Counted from the first letter of the stretch, positions 16,359-25,845 are shown. The stretch: DNA of 64,000 nucleotides from Microbacterium salsuginis (GCF_012524205.1 NZ_JABACI010000001.1:1116001-1180000), one strand, 5' to 3'. Translations and numbers: made by a program. The notes: a model not told the origin generated them from the letters alone.

Positions 16359-18122
16359 GGCACGATCCGGATCGCGCAGCAGCCCCGCCCCGCACGCTCG
16401 GTGCTGCGGCTGCTGGCGCGCCGCCCCGGACGCATGACCGTGGCCATCCTCGCCTTCGCCCTGAAGGAGATCCCGCTGTGGTTCCTGCCGGTCGTGACCG
16501 CAGAGATCATCGATCTGGTCGCCACGGGTGGTGAGGTCTCGACGGTTCTCGTGTGGTTCGCGATCTCGGCTGCGCTGCTGATCCAGAACTACCCGAACCA
16601 CATCGTCTACACCCGCAACTTCATGACGGTGGTGCGCGACACCGGCGCCGATCTGCGCAACGCCCTCGCCGCGCGGCTGCAGAGCCTCTCGATCGGCTAC
16701 CACACCCGCGTCAGCGCCTCGATCATGCAGACCAAGGTCGTGCGCGACGTCGAGAACATCGAGCTCATGCTGCAGCAGGTGACCCACCCGCTGCTGTCGG
16801 CGACGATGGTGCTCATCGGCGCCATCGCCATGACCGCGATCGCCGTTCCGGAGTTCCTCCCGGTGTACGCGCTCGCCGTGCCGATCGCGCTCGGACTGCG
16901 GTGGGCGCTCGGCCGGCGGTCCCGCGTGCGCAACGAGGTGTTCCGCCGCGAGGTCGAAGGCTTCGCCGCGCGGGTCGGCGAGATGGCCTCGCTCATGCCT
17001 GTCACCCGCGCGCACGGCCTCGAGCAGACCGCCGTGTCGCGCGTATCGGCCGGAGCCGACGGGGTCCGCCGCGCAGGCCTGCACCTCGACATGCTCAACG
17101 GCCACGTCGCCTCGCTCTCGTGGGTCACGATGCAATTGCTCGGGCTCGGCTGCCTGGTGCTCGCGGCGGTGTTCGCGCTCACCGGCATCCTTCCGATCAC
17201 TCCCGGCGAGGTCGTGCTGCTGTCGACCTACTTCGCACTCCTCACGCAGGGCCTGACCCAGCTGCTGATGCTCATCCCTGTCGGCGCACGGGGGCTGGAG
17301 TCGATGCGGTCGATCGCCGAGGTGCTGCAGGAGCCCGACCTCGAGCAGAACGCCGGCAAGCGCACGGTCTCGTCGGTGACCGGTCACGTCGAGCTGCAGC
17401 ACGTGTCGCACCGGTACGAGGGAGCGGATCGGGATGCCGTACACGACGTCTCGCTCGACATCCCGGCCGGTCAGACCGTGGCCTTCGTGGGGTCGTCGGG
17501 GTCGGGCAAGTCCACGATGCTCAATCTGGTGCTGGGCTTCGTACGCCCGACGTCAGGGCGGATCCTGCTCGACGGCGCCGACATGCAGGACCTGGACCTG
17601 CGTGCAGTGCGTCGCTTCGTGTCGGTGGTGCCGCAGGAGTCGGTGCTCTTCGAGGGGACCATTCGCGAGAACATCGCGTACGGACTCGATGACGCCACCG
17701 ACGACCGCCTGCGTGCGGCACTTCGCGACGCGAACGCCGCCGAGTTCGTCGACTCGCTCCCCGATGGCTGGAACACCGTGGTGGGCGAGCGCGGCGCGCG
17801 CCTTTCGGGCGGCCAGCGGCAGCGGCTCGCGATCGCGCGGGCGCTCGTACGCGACCCGCGCATCCTCCTCCTCGACGAGGCGACGTCGGCGCTGGACCCC
17901 GAGTCCGAGGAGCTCGTGAAGGATGCGCTGAACCGGCTCATGGCCGGCCGCACGACCCTCGTCGTCGCCCATCGGCTCTCGACCGTGCGCCAGGCCGACC
18001 GGATCGTCGTGCTGGAGCACGGCCGGATCGTCGAGGCCGGCGCCCACGACGCGCTCCTCGCCGCCTCCGGCCGCTACGCCCATCTCCACGCGACCCAGTC
18101 CGGTTCCGGCAACGCACGCTGA
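16338..18122 (+). CDS. ABC exporter (fused membrane and ATPase domains)
   Basis: 594 residues. About six membrane helices (residues 30-310) are followed by a nucleotide-binding domain. Walker A is GSSGSGKST near 385, the signature LSGGQRQRLAIARAL near 490 and Walker B ILLLDEATSALD near 510. This is the half-transporter architecture of type IV exporters, which act as dimers; I see no second half-transporter gene, so a homodimer is likely. The substrate (drug, lipid or oligosaccharide) cannot be inferred. It starts within a sugar-type promoter region divergent from the acetylesterase gene. Confidence 0.9.
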   Translation: MTQKAFTGTIRIAQQPRPARSVLRLLARRPGRMTVAILAFALKEIPLWFLPVVTAEIIDLVATGGEVSTVLVWFAISAALLIQNYPNHIVYTRNFMTVVRDTGADLRNALAARLQSLSIGYHTRVSASIMQTKVVRDVENIELMLQQVTHPLLSATMVLIGAIAMTAIAVPEFLPVYALAVPIALGLRWALGRRSRVRNEVFRREVEGFAARVGEMASLMPVTRAHGLEQTAVSRVSAGADGVRRAGLHLDMLNGHVASLSWVTMQLLGLGCLVLAAVFALTGILPITPGEVVLLSTYFALLTQGLTQLLMLIPVGARGLESMRSIAEVLQEPDLEQNAGKRTVSSVTGHVELQHVSHRYEGADRDAVHDVSLDIPAGQTVAFVGSSGSGKSTMLNLVLGFVRPTSGRILLDGADMQDLDLRAVRRFVSVVPQESVLFEGTIRENIAYGLDDATDDRLRAALRDANAAEFVDSLPDGWNTVVGERGARLSGGQRQRLAIARALVRDPRILLLDEATSALDPESEELVKDALNRLMAGRTTLVVAHRLSTVRQADRIVVLEHGRIVEAGAHDALLAASGRYAHLHATQSGSGNAR

Positions 18123-18196
18123 CAGCATCCGCTCTTCCGCCCTCGCCCACCGCCCTTCTCTTCTGCCGGCCACCTCGTTCGCCGGATCCAGCAGGC

Positions 18197-18267
18197 GGGA
18201 TAGCGCTTACCCAGACGAACGAATACTCTGGACGAACGGATACCTCGGGCCGGGGCATCCGTTCGTC
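18197..18267 (+). promoter_or_regulatory. Compound control region of the Gfo/Idh/MocA gene
   Basis: GGGATAGCGCTTACCC (18197-18212) is a LacI-type near-palindrome. It is followed by two direct copies of GACGAACGRATAC (18214-18226, 18231-18243). The second copy forms an 11-bp perfect inverted repeat with ATCCGTTCGTC (18257-18267). Two different proteins probably bind here. Confidence 0.5.
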
Positions 18268-18286
18268 GTACTTCTAGGGGGCCCTC

Positions 18287-19369
18287 GTGACCGACACCCT
18301 GCGCTGCGCCATCGTGGGCACCGGCGCGATCGCCCATGCCCACGCGAAGGCGATCGCCGCGTACCCGCACGCCCAGCTGGTCGCCGTGAGCGACCTGTCG
18401 CCCGAGTCGGCCCGCGCCTTTGCGGAGGAGTTCGGCGGTCCGGCGGTCTACGACGACCTCGACTCCCTGCTGGCGGCCGAGCGCCCCGACGTCGTACACG
18501 TCTGCACGCCGCCGGTCGCGCACCGCGACCAGTCCGTCGCAGCATCCGCGGCGGGTGCCCACGTCATCGTCGAGAAGCCGCCGGCACCGAGCCTGGAAGA
18601 GCTCGACGACATGCGCGCGGCAGCCGCACGCGCCGGGCGTGAACTCGTCGTGGTCTTCCAGCAGCGCACCGGCACCGCGGCGGCCCACGTCAAGCGGCTC
18701 CTCGACGACGGCGCCTTCGGGCGCCCGCTCATCGCGCAATGCCAGACGCTCTGGTATCGCAACGCCGCGTACTTCGCGGTGCCGTGGCGCGGCAAGTGGG
18801 AGACCGAGGGAGGCGGACCGACGCTCGGGCACGCCATCCACCAGATCGACCTGCTGTCCTTCCTCCTCGGCGAATGGGAGAGCGTGCAGGCCCGGCTGTG
18901 GCGCCTCGACCGCGAGACGCAGACGGAGGATGCCTCGACCGCGACGGTCGCGTTTGCAGGCGGCGCGGTCGCGTCGGTCGTGACCAGCGCGGTGTCGCCG
19001 CGAGAGACGAGCTCGATCCGCATCGACACGCAGCGCGCGACCATCACCGTGGATCACCTGTACGGGCACGCGCACGACAATTGGCGCATCACGCCGGCGC
19101 CGGGGTTCGAGAACCTCGCCGCGGAGTGGGCACTGCCCGACGTCGAGGAGCCGAGCGGGCACGCCCAGCTGATCCGTGACGTGTACGACTCCCTGCGCGC
19201 CGGCACGCCCCTGCCGCCTGTCGGCACGGAACCGTCCCGTTCCTTCGAACTCGTCGCGGCGATCTACGCGTCCGCCGCCGAGGATGGAGCGCCGATCACG
19301 CCCGACAGGCTGGCCTCCCACCCCACGCACCGTCGCGGTTTCGCGAGCCCGGTCACCGACCGGCGCTGA
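18287..19369 (+). CDS. Gfo/Idh/MocA-family oxidoreductase
   Basis: 360 residues from GTG 18287. The N-terminal Rossmann fold starts VGTGAIAHAHAKAI and carries the family VEKPPAP motif near residue 98, whose Lys is the usual catalytic residue. The C-terminal alpha/beta domain includes GGGPTLGHAIHQIDLLSFLLG, with His/Asp in the sugar-site positions. Such enzymes oxidise sugars, cyclitols or sugar acids with NAD(P). The substrate is unknown. It is a single-gene unit with a complex operator region. Confidence 0.85.
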   Translation: MTDTLRCAIVGTGAIAHAHAKAIAAYPHAQLVAVSDLSPESARAFAEEFGGPAVYDDLDSLLAAERPDVVHVCTPPVAHRDQSVAASAAGAHVIVEKPPAPSLEELDDMRAAAARAGRELVVVFQQRTGTAAAHVKRLLDDGAFGRPLIAQCQTLWYRNAAYFAVPWRGKWETEGGGPTLGHAIHQIDLLSFLLGEWESVQARLWRLDRETQTEDASTATVAFAGGAVASVVTSAVSPRETSSIRIDTQRATITVDHLYGHAHDNWRITPAPGFENLAAEWALPDVEEPSGHAQLIRDVYDSLRAGTPLPPVGTEPSRSFELVAAIYASAAEDGAPITPDRLASHPTHRRGFASPVTDRR

Positions 19370-19465
19370 GCCCCCCACCTCACCGTGGCGTCGGCCGCGG
19401 CGTTCGACGAGCCCGCGGGGCGTCACTGATGGCGCGCCCGACGAAGCCGCGCGCCGACACGTTAC

Positions 19466-19543
19466 TGAATCGTTCAAACGAATCTGCTGCGGACGCTTGC
19501 GAAACGTTTTTCTCTGGAGTACATTCGCGGGCAAGCGCTTTCC
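19466..19543 (+). promoter_or_regulatory. Promoter and three operators of the beta-galactoside operon
   Basis: TTGCGA (19497-19502) and TACATT (19520-19525) are spaced by 17 bases, a strong promoter. GAAACGTTTTTC (19501-19512) lies between the two boxes. CAAGCGCTTTCC (19532-19543) lies just after the start point. A third pseudo-palindrome, GAATCGTTCAAACGAATC, lies upstream (about 19467-19484). The layout suggests tight LacI-family repression. Bases 19370-19465 hold nothing else I can name. Confidence 0.65.
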
Positions 19544-19633
19544 ATCCCGATCGACCGGAGGGCGCACCACACCGCACCAGAGGACGATGAGCGTCACGCG
19601 GAATCGAACGCAGACGTTCCAGAGAGGACAACG

Positions 19634-20935
19634 ATGTTCAGCAGGAAGCGGGTTCTTGGAGCCGCCGCCGTTGCGGCAGGCGCCGCCCTTGTGCTGGCCG
19701 GCTGCGCCGGCGGAGGCGGGGACGCCCCCGAGGGCGAGCCGACGTTCAACCCCGACGAGGAGGTCACGCTCGACCTCGCGTTCTGGGGCAACGATGTGCG
19801 TGCCGAGCTCTACAACGAGGTCATCGCCGCGTTCAACGAGGAGTACCCGAACATCACGGTGAACTCCTCGTTCCTCGCCTTCCCCGAGTTCTGGGAGAAG
19901 CGCCAGACCGAGGCTGCCGGCGGCAACCTCCCCGACGTCATGCAGTTCGACTACTCGTATCTGCGCCAGTACTCCGAGAACGAGCTGCTGCTCGACCTCG
20001 ACCCGTACATCGGCGGCATCATCGAGTCCGACCCGCTGCCGCAGAACATCCTCGACATCGGCGTCGTGAACGACACCACCTACGCCATCCCGACCTCGAC
20101 GAACGCGTGGGGCATGTACACCAACCCGGTGCTGCTCGAGCAGGCCGGCGTCGAGGAGTTCGGCGGCGGAACGTGGGAGGACTACACCGAGTGGATGGGT
20201 GAGGTCACCGACGCCTCCGGCGGCGCCTTCTGGGGCGGCAGCGACTTCACCGGTCGCATCCAGAACTTCGAGCTTCAGCTGCGCGCCGAAGGCTCCGACC
20301 TCTTCAGCGACGAGGGCGAGCCCGGCTTCGACGAGGAGCGACTGGCCGAGTTCTGGGAGTCCGGGCAGGACATCCGCGACGGCATCGGCGTGCCGCAGCA
20401 GCGCGTCGAGGAGGTCGCACCCCTGAGCCCGTTCGACACGGCACTGACCGCGAGCGAGCTGACGTGGGACAACTTCGGATCCGGCTACCTCGGCAACCTC
20501 GGCGAGGGCTACACCGAGCTCGGGCTCGTCGCTCCCCCGATCACCGAGGAGGGCGCGAAGGACCTGTATCTCAAGCCGTCGATGCTCCACGCGATCTCGG
20601 CGAACACCGACCACCCGGAGGCGGCCGCGACGCTGGTGAACTTCCTCATCAACTCGCCGCAGTCCGGTGAGATCTTCGGCACCAACCGTGGCATCCCGGC
20701 CTCCGAGACCGCCCTCGAGGCGGCCGAGCTCGACCCGCTGAGCCAGCAGATCGCCGACTACGAGGCCTCGATCGCCGACCGTCTGGGCGACGCCCCGCCC
20801 GTGCCGATCATCGGCTACGGCACCCTCGAGGAGAAGTTCCGCCAGCTCGGCACCGAACTCAACTTCGGGACCGTCACGGTCGAGGACGCGGTGACGCAGT
20901 TCTTCGCCGAGATGGACGTCGTGCTGAACCAGTGA
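19634..20935 (+). CDS. Sugar-binding lipoprotein, beta-galactoside-type ABC importer
   Basis: 433 residues, lipobox LAGC (Cys24). It is a family-1 binding protein whose mature part starts EEVTLDLAFWGND and contains WEKRQTEAAGG. It heads an operon: binding protein, permease, permease, DUF624, GH42. A close paralogue (25846-27123) sits at the other end of the same group. A beta-galactoside or galacto-oligosaccharide ligand is inferred from the GH42 neighbour. A hairpin follows its stop at 20944-20972. Confidence 0.9.
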   Translation: MFSRKRVLGAAAVAAGAALVLAGCAGGGGDAPEGEPTFNPDEEVTLDLAFWGNDVRAELYNEVIAAFNEEYPNITVNSSFLAFPEFWEKRQTEAAGGNLPDVMQFDYSYLRQYSENELLLDLDPYIGGIIESDPLPQNILDIGVVNDTTYAIPTSTNAWGMYTNPVLLEQAGVEEFGGGTWEDYTEWMGEVTDASGGAFWGGSDFTGRIQNFELQLRAEGSDLFSDEGEPGFDEERLAEFWESGQDIRDGIGVPQQRVEEVAPLSPFDTALTASELTWDNFGSGYLGNLGEGYTELGLVAPPITEEGAKDLYLKPSMLHAISANTDHPEAAATLVNFLINSPQSGEIFGTNRGIPASETALEAAELDPLSQQIADYEASIADRLGDAPPVPIIGYGTLEEKFRQLGTELNFGTVTVEDAVTQFFAEMDVVLNQ

Positions 20936-20943
20936 GCCCGTTC

Positions 20944-20972
20944 GGGTCCGGGCGCGCGCCGCGCCCGGACCC
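20944..20972 (+). promoter_or_regulatory. Intercistronic hairpin after the binding-protein gene
   Basis: GGGTCCGGGCGCG (20944-20956) pairs perfectly with 20960-20972 across a 3-nt loop, in the 76-nt gap before the first permease. It has the same position and likely role as 4041-4076 and 58419-58453. Confidence 0.65.
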
Positions 20973-21011
20973 GGACCACCACCCGAACCACCCCCATCGG
21001 AGAATCCCACC

Positions 21012-22007
21012 GTGAGCACCACAGCGACCAGAGTCATCGTGACGGGCGACAAGTCCTCGCGACGATCCCTGTCACGAAAGCGCCGCCCGGAGCACGTGGA
21101 CCGGCCCGGCCAGCGGTCGCGGCAGCGCCGCGAGACGCTGTCGGGATTCGGCTTCCTGATTCCGTGGCTGATCGGCTTCTTCGGGCTCACCCTGATCCCG
21201 ATGGTGTACTCGCTGTACCTGTCGTTCACCAGCTACAACATCTTCTCCCCGCCCAAGTGGATCGGGCTGGACAACTACATCCGCATGTTCACTACCGATC
21301 CGGCGTTCATGCAGTCCGCGCAGATCACGCTCATCTACGTGCTGGTCGGCACCCCGATCACCCTGGCCGCAGCACTGATCGTGGCGATGCTGCTCAACTT
21401 CCGCGATCGCGGTGCCGGGTTCTTCCGCTCCGCGTTCTACGCCCCGTCGCTGATCGGCGGCTCGGTCAGCGTCGCGATCGTGTGGCGGGCGATGTTCTCC
21501 GGCGACGGCCCGGTCGACAGCACCCTGAGCTTCTTCGGGATCGACCTGGGCGGCTGGATCGGCAACCCGGCGCTCGTGCTGCCGATGATGATCCTGCTGG
21601 CCGTCTGGCAGTTCGGCGCCACGATGGTCATCTTCCTCGCCGGCCTCAAGCAGATCCCCAAAGAGCTGTACGAGGCGGCTGAGATGGACGGCGCCGGGCC
21701 CTGGCACCGGTTCCGCGCCGTCACCCTCCCGATGCTGAGCCCGGTGATCTTCTTCAACCTGCTGCTGGGCCTGATCGGCGCGTTCCAGGTGTTCGCGTCG
21801 GCGTACATCATCTCCAACGGCACCGGCGGCCCCGCCGGCATGACGAACTTCATCACCCTCTACCTCTACAAGCGCGGCTTCTCGGACGGCCAGATGGGCT
21901 ACGCCGCCGCGATCGCGTGGGTGCTGCTGATCGTCGTGGCGATCATCGCCGTGATCCTGTTCCGCACCCAGCGAAGCTGGGTCCACTACGCCGGAGACAA
22001 CCGATGA
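21012..22007 (+). CDS. Carbohydrate ABC transporter permease (MalF type)
   Basis: 331 residues from GTG 21012. A basic N-terminal tail of about 45 residues precedes six membrane segments. The EAA loop is EAAEMDGAGPWHRFRAVTLP. It ends RSWVHYAGDNR, almost the same as the paralogous permease at 57417-58376, so the two importers are closely related. Its stop overlaps the next permease's ATG by 4 bases. Confidence 0.92.
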   Translation: MSTTATRVIVTGDKSSRRSLSRKRRPEHVDRPGQRSRQRRETLSGFGFLIPWLIGFFGLTLIPMVYSLYLSFTSYNIFSPPKWIGLDNYIRMFTTDPAFMQSAQITLIYVLVGTPITLAAALIVAMLLNFRDRGAGFFRSAFYAPSLIGGSVSVAIVWRAMFSGDGPVDSTLSFFGIDLGGWIGNPALVLPMMILLAVWQFGATMVIFLAGLKQIPKELYEAAEMDGAGPWHRFRAVTLPMLSPVIFFNLLLGLIGAFQVFASAYIISNGTGGPAGMTNFITLYLYKRGFSDGQMGYAAAIAWVLLIVVAIIAVILFRTQRSWVHYAGDNR

Positions 22008-22939
22008 CCGTTCCCGACTTCTCCTCCACGAACCTCGTCGAACTGGTCAACCAAGTAGATCCCGACCCGAAGACCTCGCCTACGGGCCGCCGAAAGGTGA
22101 AGCGCAAGACCTGGCACACCGTGATCTGGATGGTGGTGCTGCTCGCCCTGGCCGCGGTCGTGCTCTACCCGCTGGTGTGGCTGTTCGTGTCCACCTTCAA
22201 GCCGAACGCCGAGTTCGGCCAGAACCAGGGCCTGATCCCCCAGAACCCGACGTTCGACAACTACGTCAAGGTGATGGAGGGCATCGCCGGCACACCGATG
22301 TGGAAGTTCTTCCTGAACTCCCTCATCATCGCCGTCGGCTCCGTGATCGGCACGGTCGTCTCATCGGCTCTGGCCGCCTACGCGTTCGCCCGCATCCAGT
22401 TCAAGGGCCTCGGCATCTTCTTCGCCGCGATGATCGGCACGCTGCTGCTGCCGTTCCACGTCGTGATCATCCCGCAGTACATCATCTTCAACAATCTCGA
22501 CATGGTCGACACGTTCTGGCCGCTGCTGCTGCCGAAGTTCCTCGCCACCGAGGCGTTCTTCGTCTTCCTGCTGGTGCAGTTCATCCGGCAGATGCCCCGC
22601 GACATGGACGAGGCAGCGCGCATCGACGGCGCCGGCCACCTCCGCATCTTCTGGTCGATCATCCTGCCCCTGATCAAGCCCGCCCTGATCACGTGCTCGA
22701 TCTTCGCGTTCATCTGGGCCTGGAACGACTTCCTCGGACCCCTGCTGTACCTCACCAGCCCCGAGAACTACCCCCTTCCGATCGCGCTCCGTCTCTACAA
22801 CGACGCGTCGTCGGGCGGCGCCGACTACGGCGCCACCGTCACCGCCTCCTTCATCGCGCTCGTGCCCGTGCTGCTGTTCTTCCTCGTCTTCCAGCGCTTC
22901 CTGGTCGACGGCGTCGCGACCCAGGGATTGAAGGGCTGA
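22004..22939 (+). CDS. Carbohydrate ABC transporter permease (MalG type)
   Basis: 311 residues from the ATG in an ATGA overlap. It has six membrane segments and the EAA loop EAARIDGAGHLRIFWSIILP. The C-terminus VDGVATQGLKG matches the paralogue at 56512-57420 (VDGVATSGLKG). It is the channel partner of the 21012 permease. No ATPase gene is nearby, so a shared ATPase must energise it. Confidence 0.92.
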   Translation: MTVPDFSSTNLVELVNQVDPDPKTSPTGRRKVKRKTWHTVIWMVVLLALAAVVLYPLVWLFVSTFKPNAEFGQNQGLIPQNPTFDNYVKVMEGIAGTPMWKFFLNSLIIAVGSVIGTVVSSALAAYAFARIQFKGLGIFFAAMIGTLLLPFHVVIIPQYIIFNNLDMVDTFWPLLLPKFLATEAFFVFLLVQFIRQMPRDMDEAARIDGAGHLRIFWSIILPLIKPALITCSIFAFIWAWNDFLGPLLYLTSPENYPLPIALRLYNDASSGGADYGATVTASFIALVPVLLFFLVFQRFLVDGVATQGLKG

Positions 22940-22942
22940 CGG

Positions 22943-23602
22943 ATGCCGCAGACCATGGACCGCCGGCAGCTGCGAGCCGCGCGCCACGCCGACGTCTCGG
23001 GCAGCGGGCCCACGCTCGACGAGCGCGAGCCTTCCCGCTTCCCCGGCGCCAAGGGCGCGTTCGCCCTGTTCGGCGAGGTGCTGCTCACGGGCCTGCTCAT
23101 CACGGCCGCGGGTCTGGCCCTCATCACCCTGCCCGCGGCCTTGGCCGCCGGCATCCGCCATCTGCGCCGTTACGTGAACGCCGAGCAGTCGCACGCGCGG
23201 ACGTTCTGGCAGGACTGGCGCAGGGCACTCCCCGGCGGACTGGTGGTCGGCGTGACCGCCGCGATCCTCGCGCTCGTGCTCATCCTCGACATCGACCTCG
23301 CCGGCTCCGGGCTGCTCCCGGGCGGCCCCGCGATCGCCGTCGTGGGCTGGGCGGGCCTCGCGGCCGGCGCCGTCGCCCTGCTCGCCGCCGCGGGGTCGTG
23401 GACCCCCGAGGGCGGCTGGCGTCCCGCGGTGCGAAGCATCCCGCGTTCCGTCGCCGCAGACCCCCTCGGCGCTGTGTACCTCGCCGCAGCCGCGGTGCTC
23501 GCCGGCGTCGTGACCTGGATGCTCGTCCCCCTCATCATCGCCGGGCTCGGCTGCGCCGCCTTCGCCGTCGTCGCCGTCCCCGCGCGTCGCGGCCGGCGCT
23601 GA
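22943..23602 (+). CDS. DUF624 (YesL-like) membrane protein
   Basis: 219 residues, beginning 3 bases after the permease stop. After a charged 35-residue N-terminus come about five hydrophobic segments (GEVLLTGLLITAAGLALITL and others). The LPAALAAGIRHLRRYV stretch is typical of DUF624/YesL proteins, which accompany sugar ABC importers in many Gram-positive bacteria. The role is unknown: possibly importer assembly or regulation. A second copy occupies the same slot in the 54.9-59.8 kb operon. Confidence 0.75.
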   Translation: MPQTMDRRQLRAARHADVSGSGPTLDEREPSRFPGAKGAFALFGEVLLTGLLITAAGLALITLPAALAAGIRHLRRYVNAEQSHARTFWQDWRRALPGGLVVGVTAAILALVLILDIDLAGSGLLPGGPAIAVVGWAGLAAGAVALLAAAGSWTPEGGWRPAVRSIPRSVAADPLGAVYLAAAAVLAGVVTWMLVPLIIAGLGCAAFAVVAVPARRGRR

Positions 23603-23649
23603 GACGCCCCTCGACCACCCCGACCACATCAGAACAGGAGCTGCTCGAC

Positions 23650-25809
23650 GTGCTCTACGGCGCCGATTACAACCCCGACCAGTGGCCGGAAGACGTGTGG
23701 GACGAGGACGTCCGCCTCATGCAGGAGGCCGGCGTCAACATCGTCAGCCTCGGCATCTTCGCGTGGTCCCGCATCCAGCCCGCCGAGGACGTGTGGGACT
23801 TCGCCTGGCTCGACACCGTGATCGGCAAGCTGCACGCCGGAGGCATCGGGGTGAATCTCGCGACGGCGACCGCCTCTCCGCCGCCGTGGGTGAGCGCCAA
23901 CTACCCCGAGACCCTGCCGGCCGACGAGTCCGGCGCCTCGTACTGGCCGGGCAGCCGCCAGCACTTCGCTCCGTCGTCGCCGACGTACCGGCGACTCGCG
24001 GGGGAGCTCGTCCGCCGATTGGCCGAGCGCTACGCCCACCACCCGGCGGTCATCATGTGGCACGTCGGCAACGAGTTCGGCTGCCACCTGCCGATGGACT
24101 TCTCCGACGCGGCGCGCGACGCCTACCGTGTGTGGCTGCGCGACAGGTACGCGACGATCGACGCCCTCAACGAGGCGTGGGGCACGAGCTTCTGGTCGCA
24201 GCGCTACGGATCGTTCGACGAGATCTTCCCGCCGCGCCTCGCGCCCTACAGCCACAATCCCTCGTCGATGCTCGACTTCCGCCGGTTCACGTCCGACATG
24301 CTGCTCGAGTGCTTCTTGATGGAGCGGTCGATCCTGCACGAGGCGGGCGCGACCCAGCCGATCACCACGAACTTCATGGGCCCGTTCAAGCCGGCGGACT
24401 ACCGCCGCTGGGCCCCGTTCATGGACGTGATCGCCGACGACTGCTACCCCGACCCGTCCAATCCGCACCGCGTGCGCGACGCCGCCTTCCAGCGCGACCT
24501 CGTGCGCTCGCTCAAGCCGGGCGTGCCGTGGCTGCTGTGGGAGCAGGCGACGGATGCCGTCAACTGGCGTCCGTCGAACCCCGGCAAGCGTCCCGGTGCG
24601 CTCATGGCCGAGACCGCGCAGTCGATCGCCCGCGGGGCCGACGGCATCATGTTCTTCCAGTGGCGGCAGTCCCGTGCCGGCAGCGAGAAGTTCCACTCCG
24701 CGATGCTGCCCCACGCGGGCACCGAGACCCGCGTGTGGAACGCCGTCACCGAACTGGGAGCGCGCCTCGCGGCGCTGCCCGAGCTGCCCGCCCCGGGACG
24801 CGACGCGCGGGTGGCCCTCGTCTTCGACTGGGAGGCCTGGTGGGCGGTCGAGGAGCGGGACCACCCCACGGAGGTCGACTACCTCGCGCTCGTTCTCGAG
24901 TGGTACGGCGGGTTCCATGCGCGCAACATCCAGGTCGACATCGTCGGGCCCGAAGAGGTCGACGCGGGCTACGACCTCGCGGTCGCACCGGCGCTCTACC
25001 TCCTCCGCGACGAAGGCGCTGCCGCACTCACGCGGTTCGTCTCGGCCGGCGGCACACTGCTGGCCGGCCCGATCACCGACATCGTCGATGAGCACGACCA
25101 GTTCCGCGGCGGCGGATTCCTGACGCAGCTCGGCCCGGTGCTGGGTCTGCGGTTCGAGGACTTCGGCGCGCTCGGCGGGGCCAGTACCGGCGGAACCGGC
25201 GTCGGCGCGCAGCACGCGCGCGACTCTGCCGCCGGTGGCGCGGGGATCGATGGCACGGGGATCAACGGCACAGGGATCAACGGCACAGGGATCGACGGCA
25301 CCGTCTCCTTCCGGATCGGGGACGCCGTGCACCGCGGGCGGCTCGTCGCCGAGCGCGTGCATGCGGCAGGGGCAGAGGTTGTCGCGGTCTTCGACGATGG
25401 GCTCACCGCCGGATCGCCCGCACTGACGCGCCACCGGCATGGTGCCGGCGAGGCCTGGTACATCGCGACGCAGCCTCTGAGCAACGGGCCTTCGGACGGC
25501 GGGCCGGTGGCCGGTGGACTCGATGCCGTCGTGGCTGCCGTGGTCGCGGCATCCGGTGTCCGCCCTGTCGTGGCGGATCTGCCCGCGGGCGTCGAGGCGG
25601 CCCGCCGAGGCGACCTCGTGACCCTCATCAACCACGGCGAGCAGGACGCGATCATCATGATCGAGGGGACGGATGCCGAGACCGGCGCCGCGGTCAGCGG
25701 CCGCGTGCTCGCGCCCCAGCAGGTGGCGTTCGTCCTCGCCCCGGTGGCCGCCGAGGCTCCGGCATCCTCCGCCGCGCCCGCCGCACTCGCACCCGCACCC
25801 CTCCACTGA
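23650..25809 (+). CDS. GH42 beta-galactosidase
   Basis: 719 residues from GTG 23650, chosen for AGGAG 9 bases upstream and the family N-terminus LYGADYNPDQWPEDVW. The acid/base glutamate is in WHVGNEFG (Glu142) and the nucleophile in WLLWEQATDAVNW (Glu298). The trimerisation domain (about 390-640) and a short C-terminal beta domain follow. It should hydrolyse imported beta-galactosides in the cytoplasm; there is no signal peptide. Residues 532-551 carry four GI(D/N)GT pentapeptides from a 15-bp tandem repeat, an unusual insertion. The released galactose could enter the galT-galK pathway. Confidence 0.92.
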   Translation: MLYGADYNPDQWPEDVWDEDVRLMQEAGVNIVSLGIFAWSRIQPAEDVWDFAWLDTVIGKLHAGGIGVNLATATASPPPWVSANYPETLPADESGASYWPGSRQHFAPSSPTYRRLAGELVRRLAERYAHHPAVIMWHVGNEFGCHLPMDFSDAARDAYRVWLRDRYATIDALNEAWGTSFWSQRYGSFDEIFPPRLAPYSHNPSSMLDFRRFTSDMLLECFLMERSILHEAGATQPITTNFMGPFKPADYRRWAPFMDVIADDCYPDPSNPHRVRDAAFQRDLVRSLKPGVPWLLWEQATDAVNWRPSNPGKRPGALMAETAQSIARGADGIMFFQWRQSRAGSEKFHSAMLPHAGTETRVWNAVTELGARLAALPELPAPGRDARVALVFDWEAWWAVEERDHPTEVDYLALVLEWYGGFHARNIQVDIVGPEEVDAGYDLAVAPALYLLRDEGAAALTRFVSAGGTLLAGPITDIVDEHDQFRGGGFLTQLGPVLGLRFEDFGALGGASTGGTGVGAQHARDSAAGGAGIDGTGINGTGINGTGIDGTVSFRIGDAVHRGRLVAERVHAAGAEVVAVFDDGLTAGSPALTRHRHGAGEAWYIATQPLSNGPSDGGPVAGGLDAVVAAVVAASGVRPVVADLPAGVEAARRGDLVTLINHGEQDAIIMIEGTDAETGAAVSGRVLAPQQVAFVLAPVAAEAPASSAAPAALAPAPLH
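25243..25302 (+). repeat. 15-bp tandem repeat inside the GH42 gene
   Basis: Four in-frame copies of a 15-bp unit (GGGATCRAYGGCACR) at 25243, 25258, 25273 and 25288 encode GIDGT-GINGT-GINGT-GIDGT. The copies differ at only a few positions, which suggests recent slippage or recombination. Gain or loss of units would keep the frame. Confidence 0.85.
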
Positions 25810-25845
25810 TTCCCGACCCGGCACCGACCCCACCAGGAGAAGAAG

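Noticed and set aside
19370..19465. A small gene or riboswitch upstream of the beta-galactoside promoter
   Set aside because: No convincing open frame, ribosome site or conserved aptamer-like pairing could be read.
18074..21229. A 1051-codon minus-strand frame opposite the Gfo/Idh gene and the first binding protein
   Set aside because: Antisense shadow without domains; the promoter region of the beta-galactoside operon lies within it.
22177..23649. An upstream extension of the GH42 frame through the permease and DUF624 genes
   Set aside because: The frame is open by chance. The GTG at 23650 has a ribosome site and gives the exact GH42 family N-terminus.
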